Part shown: piece after piece, positions 32,974-40,454 of the stretch
Layout of the letters: each line of letters starts with the position of its first letter
How positions within the stretch are numbered: the stretch's first letter is position 1
NCBI GenBank assembly: GCA_016871335.1
Contig: VFZF01000021.1
Span: forward strand, 1 to 40,454
DNA length: 40,454 bases
Direction of reading: 5' to 3'
DNA from: Acidimicrobiia bacterium
GTDB lineage: Bacteria > Acidobacteriota > Vicinamibacteria > Vicinamibacterales > SCN-69-37
Program-made: the position numbers and the translations under genes
The notes under the pieces: generated by a model
The model's input: the letters and a program-made list of their open reading frames with translations, nothing else
Database searches by the model: none
Told to the model about the DNA's origin: nothing

Positions 32974-34058
32974 ACACTCCCGCGTTGACGCTCAATCAGC
33001 GGCAGTACCTCGAGCTGGAGAAACTCGCCTTTGGCGCCTTTGCGCCCCTCGACGGCTTCATGGACGCCACGACGTTCACGCACGTCGTTGATGGCCTGCG
33101 CCTGCCGTCCGGCGCCGTGTTTCCGTTGCCGGTTGTGCTCGACATGACGGCCGAGGATGCACGCCGGTGCGCGGACGCGACCGGCGTTGTCCTGCAGTAC
33201 GAGGGGGTGGACGTGGGCTGGCTTGAGCCGACCGGGGCCTACCACTGTGATCGCGAGGCGGCGGCACTGGCGGTGTATGGCACGGCGGATCGCGCGCATC
33301 CCGGGGTTGATCACTTTCATCGTCTCGCGGAGTGTTTTGTCGGTGGCCGTGTGCGACTCGATCGCCGGGCTGCCTTCGAGTTCGCGCAGTACGAACGGAC
33401 GCCGGTGGAGACCCGCGCACTGTTTGCGGCACGCGGGTGGTCGACGGTGGCCGGGTTTCAAACGCGCAATGTGCCGCACCGCGCCCATGAGTATCTGCAA
33501 CGCCTGGCGCTTGAACATGTGGACGGCTTGTTCATCCAGCCGCTGGTGGGTTCGAAGAAGGCCGGCGACTATGCGCCAGCAGCGATTCTCGCGGGGTATC
33601 GGACGCTGATTGACCAGTTCCTTCCCGCCGACCGGGTGTGGCTGGGCGTGCTCTCCACCTCAATGCGGTACGCGGGCCCTCGCGAAGCGGTGTTCCATGC
33701 GCTAGTGCGCCGCAATTACGGGTGCACCCATTTCATCGTGGGGCGGGATCACGCCGGTGTCGGCAGTTATTACGGCCTGTACGAGGCTCAGGCTCTGGCG
33801 CAACGTCTGCAGGGCGATCTCGGAATCACGATCCTGAACTACGCGGGACCGTTTTATTGCGAGGCGTGTGACGGCATGGCGACCGATCGAACGTGTCCGC
33901 ATCTGTCGGCGGCTCCCCACCTGACCCATCAGGTCAGCGGCACGCTCATCCGCAGAATTCTCGCCGAAGGTGCCATCCCGGATCTCCGGTATATCCGGCC
34001 GGCGGTGGTGGAGAGCCTGTACGGCCTGCCGTTGTTCATCGAGGAGGGGCAGATCTGA
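32970..34058 (+). CDS. sat: Sulfate adenylyltransferase (ATP sulfurylase), monofunctional Sat type
   Basis: This protein of 362 residues makes APS and pyrophosphate from ATP and sulfate. Family motifs are LEKLAFGAFAPLDGFMDATT, the sulfate/ATP-binding GFQTRNVPHRAHEYLQ (QTRNPxHRAHE in most members; here Val-Pro), FIVGRDHAGVGSYYGLY, and the C-terminal SGTLIRRIL, which resembles the S-G-T-x-x-R segment. The Arg, Asn and two His residues of the active site are present. It is somewhat shorter than the common 380-400 residues. This is the Sat/MET3 type, not the CysD/CysN pair. Overlaps with CysC (ATGA) and with the pyruvate-kinase-like gene (TGATG) indicate co-translation. Confidence 0.92.
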   Translation: MNTPALTLNQRQYLELEKLAFGAFAPLDGFMDATTFTHVVDGLRLPSGAVFPLPVVLDMTAEDARRCADATGVVLQYEGVDVGWLEPTGAYHCDREAAALAVYGTADRAHPGVDHFHRLAECFVGGRVRLDRRAAFEFAQYERTPVETRALFAARGWSTVAGFQTRNVPHRAHEYLQRLALEHVDGLFIQPLVGSKKAGDYAPAAILAGYRTLIDQFLPADRVWLGVLSTSMRYAGPREAVFHALVRRNYGCTHFIVGRDHAGVGSYYGLYEAQALAQRLQGDLGITILNYAGPFYCEACDGMATDRTCPHLSAAPHLTHQVSGTLIRRILAEGAIPDLRYIRPAVVESLYGLPLFIEEGQI

Positions 34059-35473
34059 TGCGTCGCGTAAAAATCGTGTGCACCATCGGGCCGGCGACCT
34101 GTCACGAGGCCGGGATTCAGGGGCTGCTGCAGGCCGGCATGGACATGGCGCGCTTGAATGGGTCTCACGCCGACCTGGCCTGGCACGCTGCGGCGATCAC
34201 GCTGATTCGGACGTGCGCGCCGGGCATTCCCATTCTTCTGGACATTCCAGGGCGGAAGATCCGCACCGGCACGCTGACGGTCGAACCGGTATTCGAGGTC
34301 GGATCGACGATCATTCTGACGACCAATCCAGGTGATGACGGGACGCGAGCGGTGCCGGTCAACCGCCCGGACCTGCACGACCACATCAAGGTCGGCGACG
34401 CCATTCTCGCCGACGATGGCACGCTGCGGTTTACGGTGACAGCAGTGCGCGGGCGCGATCTCGTTTGTCGCGCGGAGACATCCGGTACGTTGCGCAGCGC
34501 CAAGGGTATTAATGTGCCGGGTGTGGCGATGGGCCCCCAGGACCTGACACCACGGGACCACGCCATGATCGCGTTTGCGGTTGAACACGGCGTGGACTTC
34601 GTCGGCATCAGCTTTGTGGAATCGGCGGCGCACGTGGAGGCGGTACGCCGGTTGACCGGGCCCTCGGGACCGCGCATTCTCTCGAAGGTCGAGAACCTCG
34701 GCGCCATGTCGAACCTGAGTGAAGTGGTGCGCACATCCGACGCGATCATGATCGACCGGGGCGACCTGTCGGTCGAAACCAATCTCGAGGAAGTGGCCCT
34801 CATGCAGAAGAAGATCCTGCTGGCGGGACTCGAGCACGCCGTGCCCGTCATCGTCGCCACCGAGATGCTCCACTCGATGATCGACAACGCGGTTCCGACG
34901 AAGGCGGAGGTCAGTGACATCACCAACGCGGTGATTGACGGGGCGACCGCGTTGATGTTGTCAGGTGAGACGGCGGTCGGGCGCCACCCGCTCGCGGCCG
35001 TCGCGCTGATGCGGCGTGTGGCCGACACCGTGGCCGAGTCCGTGCAGGCCGGGATGGATGCCGCCGAAGGCTCCACGATCCCGGAAGCGGTCGGCGAGGC
35101 CGTCGCGCTGCTGTGCCGCCGCCTTCCGATTACGCGCATTGTGGCGATTACCATTTCCGGCTACGCGGCTCGGATGGTCGCCGCGTGCCGCCCACGCCAG
35201 GGCATCATCGCCGTGACAAACGATCCAACCCGGGTCCGGAGCCTCGGCCTTCTCCACGGGACCGAGGCTGTCCTGCTGCCCATTGTCTTCTCGCGAACCA
35301 GCACGGATCACATCGTCGAGTGTTTGCGCTTGTTGTGGTGTGAGGGCCGGCTCGGCGACGATGATCTGGTGCTCGTGACGTCGGTCGGGTACCCGCGATC
35401 GGGCACCCGAATGAACCTGATTCAGACACACGCGATTCGGGACCTCTCGGTCGGATTGGGCTGGCAGCGGTGA
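34058..35473 (+). CDS. Pyruvate-kinase-family protein with altered active-site motifs
   Basis: This protein of 471 residues has the full pyruvate kinase layout. It starts VKIVCTIGPATCHEAGIQGL, has a B-domain with DDGTLRFTVT, then the TIM barrel and the C-terminal domain. Several signature sites differ from housekeeping enzymes: ARLNGSH for ARLNFSH, IMIDRGDLSVE for IMVARGDLGVE, and ATEMLHSM for ATQMLESM. The proton-transfer Lys region (SKVEN) and the LSGETAVGRHP motif are kept. It may be a specialised PEP-binding enzyme rather than a glycolytic one. In this operon PEP is the substrate of NeuB, so a link to PEP supply or a PEP-derived group is plausible but unproven. It overlaps the neighbours on both sides. 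Confidence 0.85.
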   Translation: MRRVKIVCTIGPATCHEAGIQGLLQAGMDMARLNGSHADLAWHAAAITLIRTCAPGIPILLDIPGRKIRTGTLTVEPVFEVGSTIILTTNPGDDGTRAVPVNRPDLHDHIKVGDAILADDGTLRFTVTAVRGRDLVCRAETSGTLRSAKGINVPGVAMGPQDLTPRDHAMIAFAVEHGVDFVGISFVESAAHVEAVRRLTGPSGPRILSKVENLGAMSNLSEVVRTSDAIMIDRGDLSVETNLEEVALMQKKILLAGLEHAVPVIVATEMLHSMIDNAVPTKAEVSDITNAVIDGATALMLSGETAVGRHPLAAVALMRRVADTVAESVQAGMDAAEGSTIPEAVGEAVALLCRRLPITRIVAITISGYAARMVAACRPRQGIIAVTNDPTRVRSLGLLHGTEAVLLPIVFSRTSTDHIVECLRLLWCEGRLGDDDLVLVTSVGYPRSGTRMNLIQTHAIRDLSVGLGWQR

Positions 35474-36774
35474 CCAGTGAGGTGTTCGGGGGTGTCGCCC
35501 TGGCGGTGCTGGCGATCGTCGCCGCCGGACACATCTTCGGTCACGTCGCAGTGGCGTTGCGCCAGCCGCAGGTCGTGGGTCAACTCCTCGCAGGCGTGAT
35601 CCTGGGGCCGGAGATGCTCGGTCGGATCGCACCCGCCATTTCGACGTCGCTTGGCGTCGGCGCGGCTGGCGCTCAGGGCGTCGTCGTCGGATTCCTGTAT
35701 CAACTCGGCTTGGTGCTGTTGATGTTTTCGTCAGGCACCGAGACCACCGGGCTGTTCGGGAGAGAGAATCGCCGCGAGGTGGCGTGGCTCGGCGCGATCG
35801 GAACCGGGCTCCCATTTCTGGCGGTGATGGCCGCCGCCACGGTGGCGCCGCTTGACTCGCTGCTGGGGCCGGCCGGTCATCGTCCGGCGCTGGTCATGGT
35901 CCTCGGTATTGCCGTGGCGGTCACGTCGATTCCATTCATCTCCCAGATCTTTCATGACCTTGGAATTCAGCGCACGCGATTCGCGCGCCTGGTGCTCGGG
36001 GTTGCCGTGGTTGAGGACGTGATCTTGTGGGCGGTCCTCGCGGCCACGACATCGCTCGTGGCGGCCGGCACTGCTGGCGGTGGCGCGGTTGGGCATCTGA
36101 GTCGGACGGTCGGGTTTTTTGCCGTCGGACTTCTGTTGATGCCACGGGTGATGCAGGCGGTGACCAGCGCACCGTGGAACGTGCTTGCCAGAACGTCGCC
36201 ACTGGCCTACATCGTGCTCGTCCTGCTGGGGTACACGGCGTTAGCCGCCGTCACGGGCGTGAGTCTGGTGTTTGCGGCCTTCCTCGCGGGCTACGCACTG
36301 ACGCATGACTCCCGGCTGGCAGAGGCGACGTCGACGTTGGGCCGGGTGGGGTTCGCGATGTTCGTGCCGATCTACTTCGTCATGGTCGGGTTTCAGCTTC
36401 AGCTGAGCCGCGGATTCTCTCTCTGGCTGTTGCTGGCGTTCCTCGTTCCGGCCGTCATCGTCAAGGTCCTCGCCGGACTGGCCGGCGCGCGGGCGGCGGG
36501 ATTTGGCTGGTCGGCCTCGATGAATCTGGCAATCGCGTTGAATGCCCGAGGCGGTCCAGGCATTGTGCTCGCGACGGTTGCCTGGGACGCTGGAATCGTC
36601 AGTGCGGAATTCTATACGGCGCTCGTGTTGACGGCTGTGGCCACGACGCAGTTCAGCGGGGTGTGGCTCGGGCGGCTGGTGCGCCTCGGACGGCCGCTGC
36701 TGCCGGGGTCGGGTGATGATGCCGGCGGGCTCGCGCCCACTGGACCAGGAATTGGGGGAGGCGGACGATCATGA
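35470..36774 (+). CDS. CPA2-family cation:proton antiporter
   Basis: This integral membrane protein of 434 residues has about 12-13 hydrophobic segments. It starts with VFGGVALAVLAIVAAGHIFG and shows LRQPQVVGQLLAGVILGPEM (the conserved Q-P-x-V-x-G-x-x-x-G-x-x-L-G-P of KefB/NapA antiporters). It continues with FSSGTETTGLFG, AVAVTSIPFISQIFHDLG, RLVLGVAVVEDVILW with a charged pair in the core, and LNARGGPGIVLATVAWDAGI. No TrkA-N regulatory domain follows. It should exchange Na+ or K+ for protons. Its place inside a sulfation and sugar operon is unusual; the GTG start overlaps the preceding stop. Adaptation of ion balance to an anionic glycan is one possible reason. Confidence 0.88.
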   Translation: MTSEVFGGVALAVLAIVAAGHIFGHVAVALRQPQVVGQLLAGVILGPEMLGRIAPAISTSLGVGAAGAQGVVVGFLYQLGLVLLMFSSGTETTGLFGRENRREVAWLGAIGTGLPFLAVMAAATVAPLDSLLGPAGHRPALVMVLGIAVAVTSIPFISQIFHDLGIQRTRFARLVLGVAVVEDVILWAVLAATTSLVAAGTAGGGAVGHLSRTVGFFAVGLLLMPRVMQAVTSAPWNVLARTSPLAYIVLVLLGYTALAAVTGVSLVFAAFLAGYALTHDSRLAEATSTLGRVGFAMFVPIYFVMVGFQLQLSRGFSLWLLLAFLVPAVIVKVLAGLAGARAAGFGWSASMNLAIALNARGGPGIVLATVAWDAGIVSAEFYTALVLTAVATTQFSGVWLGRLVRLGRPLLPGSGDDAGGLAPTGPGIGGGGRS

Positions 36775-37532
36775 TTGCAGCGTTGCTACTTGGCCGGAAG
36801 GGGAGCGTGGGCTTCCCCGGCAAGAATACCTACCCGGTGCTGGGCCGGCCGATGGCCAGTTACCCGATGATGGCAGCGCGTGAGGCCGCCTCGGTGGACC
36901 GCGTGTATATCTCGACCGATGACGAGGCCCTCATGGCCCTCGGACGCGAGCACGGGGTGGAGGTGATTGTCCGCCCGCCACATCTGGCCACCAAGGCCGC
37001 GCTGGGGGAACACGCCTACGTGCATGGCTACGAGGTCATCCGCGACGCGGCCCGGGCGCGGGGGGAGGACGTGGAGTTGATGGTGCTGCTCTTCTGCAAC
37101 GCGCCCACCGTCTCCGCGACGATGATTGACGACGGCATCACCGTGCTGCGCGACCATCCTGACTACGACTCTGCCGTCTCGGTGTCGGCGTACAACATGT
37201 GGAGCCCGCTCCGGGCGCGCCGGGAAACGGCCGAGGGCCTGCTCCAGCCGTTTGTGCCGTTTGAGACGTTCGGCGATCCAAAGACGCTCAACTGCGACCG
37301 CGACTCGCAGGGCGACGTCTGGTTTGCGGACATGAGCATGTCGATCGTGCGGCCGCGCAATCTTGAGGATCTCGAGTCTGGACTGTTGCCGCAGAAGTGG
37401 ATGGGCCAGCGGATCGCGCCGATCAAACAATGGGGCGGGTGCGACGTGGACTTCGAATGGCAGATTCCGCAGGTGGAGTTCTGGTTGAAGGCCCACGGCG
37501 TGACGCCGGCGTCAACGGGAGGTGCGCGATGA
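36771..37532 (+). CDS. NeuA-like acylneuraminate cytidylyltransferase family protein
   Basis: This protein of 253 residues has the CMP-nonulosonate synthetase signature LLGRKGSVGFPGKNTYPVLG (R-x-G-S-x-G-x-P-G-K-N), RPMASYPMMAAREA, VYISTDDEALMALGREHGVE, IVRPPHLATKAALGE and LVLLFCNAPTVSATMIDDGI. By family it couples CTP to a 2-keto sugar acid to form the CMP-sugar donor. This is the most canonical NeuA-like protein in the locus, so it is the best candidate for activating the NeuB product, although it lies 19 kb downstream of neuB. It overlaps the antiporter (ATGA) and the SDR gene (ATGA). The substrate, whether nonulosonic acid or another keto acid, is not fixed. Confidence 0.83.
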   Translation: MIAALLLGRKGSVGFPGKNTYPVLGRPMASYPMMAAREAASVDRVYISTDDEALMALGREHGVEVIVRPPHLATKAALGEHAYVHGYEVIRDAARARGEDVELMVLLFCNAPTVSATMIDDGITVLRDHPDYDSAVSVSAYNMWSPLRARRETAEGLLQPFVPFETFGDPKTLNCDRDSQGDVWFADMSMSIVRPRNLEDLESGLLPQKWMGQRIAPIKQWGGCDVDFEWQIPQVEFWLKAHGVTPASTGGAR

Positions 37533-38404
37533 AGGTGCTGGTCACCGGCGGATCGGGATTCCTCGGCAGTCACGTCGCCGATGCGTTGACAGAGGCGGGG
37601 CACGCCGTGACGGTGTTTGATCTGAACGCCTCGCCGTATCTGCAACCCTCGCAGCGCATGGTCGTCGGCAGCATCCTCGATGAGGACGCCGTGCGGCAGG
37701 CCACTGAGGGACAGGAGGCCATCCTGCACTTTGCCGGGATGGCGGACCTGGATGATGCACGGTCGCGCGCGAGCGAGTCGGTGCGGCAGAACGTGCTGGG
37801 GACGATCAACCTGCTCGAAGCCGGACGCGAAGCCGGCATCACGCGGTTTGTGCACGCGAGCACCATCTACGTCTACAGCGAACGCGGCGGGTTCTACCGC
37901 TGCAGCAAGCAGGCCGCAGAACTCTACGTTGAAGAGTTTCAGCGGCGGTACGGCATCGACTTCACGATCCTCCGCTTCGGAACGCTCTACGGTCCACGCG
38001 CCGACGAACGCAACAGCGTGTACCGGCTGCTGCAGCAGGCCCTGAGGGACAAGCGCCTGTCGTGTGACGGCACCGGCGATGAGATGCGCGACTACGTGAA
38101 CGTGCGTGATGCCGCCCGGCTCACCGCGCAGGTGCTCGATCCGCAACACCGCAATCATCACGTCATCATCACGGGCCCGTATCCGCTCCGGTACCGGCAG
38201 TTGGTGGAGATGATTGCGGAGATCATGGGCGGCGACGTGCCAATCAGCTTTGATGAGTCGGATCGTCCGGCCCACTACAAACTCACCCCGGTCACGTTTT
38301 CGCCGAAGATCGGGTACAAGCTGACCAGCGACATGCACCTCGACATGGCCCAAGGCCTGCTCGAATGCCTGCACGAAATGCATGACCACACCTCCCATGG
38401 CTGA
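37529..38404 (+). CDS. NAD-dependent epimerase/dehydratase family SDR
   Basis: This short extended SDR of 291 residues has the Rossmann motif TGGSGFLGSHVADALTEAGH at the N-terminus, ILHFAGMADLDDAR, the Ser/Thr region HASTIYVYSERGG, and the Tyr-x-x-x-Lys pair in FYRCSKQAAELY. The substrate half has LRFGTLYGPRADERNSVYRL and DYVNVRDAARLTAQVL. It belongs with NDP-sugar epimerases and dehydratases, but the exact reaction is not visible. The ATG at 37529 overlaps the preceding stop (ATGA) with GGAGG about nine bases upstream, which excludes the longer frame from 37397. Its last eight bases overlap the fusion gene downstream. Confidence 0.85.
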   Translation: MKVLVTGGSGFLGSHVADALTEAGHAVTVFDLNASPYLQPSQRMVVGSILDEDAVRQATEGQEAILHFAGMADLDDARSRASESVRQNVLGTINLLEAGREAGITRFVHASTIYVYSERGGFYRCSKQAAELYVEEFQRRYGIDFTILRFGTLYGPRADERNSVYRLLQQALRDKRLSCDGTGDEMRDYVNVRDAARLTAQVLDPQHRNHHVIITGPYPLRYRQLVEMIAEIMGGDVPISFDESDRPAHYKLTPVTFSPKIGYKLTSDMHLDMAQGLLECLHEMHDHTSHG

Positions 38405-40454
38405 CGCTCAGCCGCCGGTCGTCCGCACCGTCGTCTACAGCTTTGTGGTGGCCGACCTGCTGCACTATGGCCACCTGCAGCTCCTGCAGACGGCCAAACA
38501 GCTGGGTGACTTCCACATTTGCGGTGTGCTGACCGACGACGCGGCGGCCAGTTACCGCGCGCGGCCGATCACGAACTTCGACGAACGCGTGGCGATCGTG
38601 TCGAACATGCGTGTCGTGGATCGGGTGATGGCCCAGGAGCGGAGAGACCCCACCGAAAATCTGAAGCGCGTACGCGCGGAATACCCGGACGCCGAACTCG
38701 TGCTTGTGCACGGGAATGACTGGAAGGAAATTCCCGGCCGCGCGTTTGTGGAGTCCGTCGGTGGTCGTGTGGTGCAGCCGGAGTATTACCGGCGGCTGTC
38801 CGACAGTCATATCCGGCAGGAACTGGCACAGGCCTCGCCTGGTGGTGCCGTCCACTACGAGGCGTTCACCGAACATTTCCGCATCGACCATCTGCACGTG
38901 TTTGAGGCGGACCAGCGGCCGTTCGTGTTGTCCACCAAGGCCAACACCCTGCGCGCCCTCGCCCCGCTGGTGCAGAAGAGTCGTATCGAGCCGATGCTGA
39001 CGTTCCGCGTGGCTGAGTGGGGCGAGAAGCGCCCCGAGATTGTCGCGCGCATCCGCAAGGCCTTCGGGCCGGGCCGGGTGGTGGTGCGCAGTTCGGCGAT
39101 CAACGAAGACACGTATCACCGGTCGCAGGCCGGCTGTTTCGAAAGCCGCGTCAATGTGCCGACGACGCCGCGAGGGCTGGCGGCGGCGATTGATGCCGTG
39201 GTGGCCTCGTACCCCGCGAAGGGGAACGGCAACCCGCTCAATCAGGTGCTGGTGCAGCCGCACACGCCGCATGTGCGCACGAGCGGCGTGGTGTTCACGC
39301 GTGAGCCACGCAGCGGCGGCGCGTATTACGTCATCAACTACGACGACCGGACCGGCAGTACCGAGAGTGTGACGAGCGGCGTCGAAAATCAGGCGCTGGA
39401 TGTGGCGCACCAGTGTCCGCCGGCGCGGTGGCCCGAGGCCTGGCGCGGGTTGCTGGAGGCGGTGCGGGAAGTGGAAGCGATGATCCCCGGGACGCCGCTC
39501 GACATCGAGTTTGCGATCGATCGGCGGGGAGCCGTGGTGATCTTCCAGGTGCGGCCGCTGGCCGTTGGGCCGCTGCCGTCGGGTGTGCGCGAGGCCGGCG
39601 CGCAGATGCTGGCCGAGGCGGCGGCCGATGTCACGCGGTGGTCGGCACCAGTGGCCCATCTGGCCGGCGCGACCAACATCTTCAGCGACATGGCGTTCTG
39701 GAATCCGGCAGAGATCATCGGGGATCGGCCGAAGGCGCTGGCCGAAAGTCTGTACCGCCACGTGATCATGGACGCCGTCTGGCACGAAGCGCTCGCCCCG
39801 CTCGGTTATACGGCCGTGGGACCGGCGCCGTTGATGCGCTGTTTTGGCGGCAAGCCGTACGTGGACTTCCGCGCCACGGTGAACGCGCTGCTGCCGGCCG
39901 GCCTGTCGAAGGCGCTGCGCCATCGGCTGGTTCGCGATGCCGTGACACGGCTCCGGCAGACCCCGGAGCTGCACGACAAGATCGAATTTGCGATCGTGGA
40001 CAACTGCTGGTTCTTCACGCTTGATGCCCATCTCGCCTCGATGCGGCGCCGTGGCTTCTCCGAGCGTGACACGGCGGCGTACCGTGCCGGTCTGGTCGGT
40101 GTCACGAACCGGGCCTTTGCCTACAGCGATCGCATCGAGGCCGAGGTCGCGCACTCGGCCGCGGCCCTGGCGAAGGCCAGAGCGCGGGCGATGGCGACGG
40201 CGGGTGGTTCGGCAGACGCGGGGACACTCCTCAAGGCCGCGGCGGCCCTGCTCGACAATATTCGTGACAGCGGGACACGTCCGTTTTCGCTGATGGCGCG
40301 GCTCGCGTTCATCGGCAAGCGTCTGCTTCGCAGCGTCGTCGAACGCGGCTGGATGTCCGAGCGCGACTACGACGCGTTCATGGACCACGTTCGCACGGTG
40401 GCCACCGAAATCAGCGAAGACGATGCGGCGGTGACGGCGCAGCGGTTGAACCGC
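38397..40454 (+). CDS. Cytidylyltransferase fused to PEP-synthase/PPDK-like domain (3' end outside window)
   Basis: The frame is open from the ATG at 38397 to the end of the window (686 codons). Residues 1 to about 150 form an HxGH nucleotidyltransferase: VVADLLHYGHLQLLQTAK with His-Tyr-Gly-His at 23-26, RPITNFDERVAIVSNMRVVD, LVLVHGNDWKE and YYRRLSDSHIRQEL, the counterpart of the TagD/Pect-type C-terminal motif. Residues from about 180 resemble the ATP-grasp-like N-terminal domain of PEP synthase and pyruvate phosphate dikinase. This part shows STKANTLRALAPLV, VVVRSSAINEDTYHRSQAG, SGVVFTREPRSGGAYYVI, PLDIEFAIDRRG and IFQVRPL. The combination suggests ATP-driven phosphotransfer linked to CTP activation. 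A phosphohistidine domain, if present, lies beyond the window. Another member of the PEP-utilising group in a NeuB operon is notable. Confidence 0.82.
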   Translation, partial: MADAQPPVVRTVVYSFVVADLLHYGHLQLLQTAKQLGDFHICGVLTDDAAASYRARPITNFDERVAIVSNMRVVDRVMAQERRDPTENLKRVRAEYPDAELVLVHGNDWKEIPGRAFVESVGGRVVQPEYYRRLSDSHIRQELAQASPGGAVHYEAFTEHFRIDHLHVFEADQRPFVLSTKANTLRALAPLVQKSRIEPMLTFRVAEWGEKRPEIVARIRKAFGPGRVVVRSSAINEDTYHRSQAGCFESRVNVPTTPRGLAAAIDAVVASYPAKGNGNPLNQVLVQPHTPHVRTSGVVFTREPRSGGAYYVINYDDRTGSTESVTSGVENQALDVAHQCPPARWPEAWRGLLEAVREVEAMIPGTPLDIEFAIDRRGAVVIFQVRPLAVGPLPSGVREAGAQMLAEAAADVTRWSAPVAHLAGATNIFSDMAFWNPAEIIGDRPKALAESLYRHVIMDAVWHEALAPLGYTAVGPAPLMRCFGGKPYVDFRATVNALLPAGLSKALRHRLVRDAVTRLRQTPELHDKIEFAIVDNCWFFTLDAHLASMRRRGFSERDTAAYRAGLVGVTNRAFAYSDRIEAEVAHSAAALAKARARAMATAGGSADAGTLLKAAAALLDNIRDSGTRPFSLMARLAFIGKRLLRSVVERGWMSERDYDAFMDHVRTVATEISEDDAAVTAQRLNR

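Noticed and set aside
38292-40388. Minus-strand open frame of 698 codons
   Set aside because: It is antisense to the fusion gene, which has clear HYGH, RSSAINED and FQVRPL motifs in the plus frame. The minus translation is Arg/His-rich with no motif, as expected of high-GC shadow frames.

Overview
This 40.5-kb window is high-GC bacterial DNA that is almost wholly given to surface-glycan biosynthesis. No rRNA, tRNA or CRISPR array was seen. The organism cannot be fixed from the sequence. The GC content, a recurring CCGCC...GGCGG hairpin repeat after stop codons and the gene style resemble Acidobacteriota (Vicinamibacteria-like) genomes, but that is an inference.

Left part (1-7556), mixed strands: the 3' end of an RmlD-like reductase; a broken copy of a sugar epimerase (421-1112); gmd on the minus strand; a DUF4143-type ATPase and a VapBC-like toxin-antitoxin pair sitting as an island between sugar genes; a minus-strand UDP-sugar 4-epimerase; the intact copy of the broken epimerase (5422-6378); and a minus-strand NTP_transf_5-type nucleotidyltransferase.

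Middle part (7613-16434), all plus strand: an SMP-30-like lactonase, a 2-hydroxyacid dehydrogenase, a LegB-like sugar-nucleotide 4,6-dehydratase and a sugar-1-phosphate nucleotidyltransferase. Then an acyl-transfer block follows: SGNH protein, MBOAT acyltransferase, a 145-198 bp palindromic element, a 57-residue DUF5989-like membrane protein, and two tandem SGNH paralogues.

Right part (16453-40454): a sigma70-type promoter overlapped by a 23-bp perfect inverted repeat precedes a MarR-EPS-like regulator with an extra Rossmann-like domain. It leads about 24 kb of tightly packed plus-strand genes (22 genes, largest gap 22 bp, most junctions ATGA, GTGA or TGATG). They encode a NeuB-type PEP-condensing synthase, a Gfo/Idh/MocA oxidoreductase, an SpsF-like cytidylyltransferase, a second 2-hydroxyacid dehydrogenase, an amidotransferase set (WbuX-HisH-HisF plus a second WbuX), a GT2 fused to a NeuA-like domain, a TylF-like methyltransferase, a GT-B-like protein, an ABC exporter, a GNAT acetyltransferase, a complete PAPS cassette with a sulfotransferase (sulfotransferase, CysC, Sat), a pyruvate-kinase-like protein, a CPA2 antiporter, a NeuA-like cytidylyltransferase, an SDR epimerase and a fusion of an HxGH cytidylyltransferase with a PEP-synthase-like domain that runs off the window.

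Reading: the locus probably makes, activates, decorates (amidine, methyl, acetyl/acyl, sulfate) and exports a nonulosonic-acid-like glycan. The window lacks a recognisable DegT aminotransferase and a NeuC/LegG hydrolysing epimerase, yet carries two 2-hydroxyacid dehydrogenases, two atypical PEP-family proteins and four cytidylyltransferase-type domains. The sugar may therefore not be a standard sialic, legionaminic or pseudaminic acid. That is the most interesting possibility here and remains an inference.
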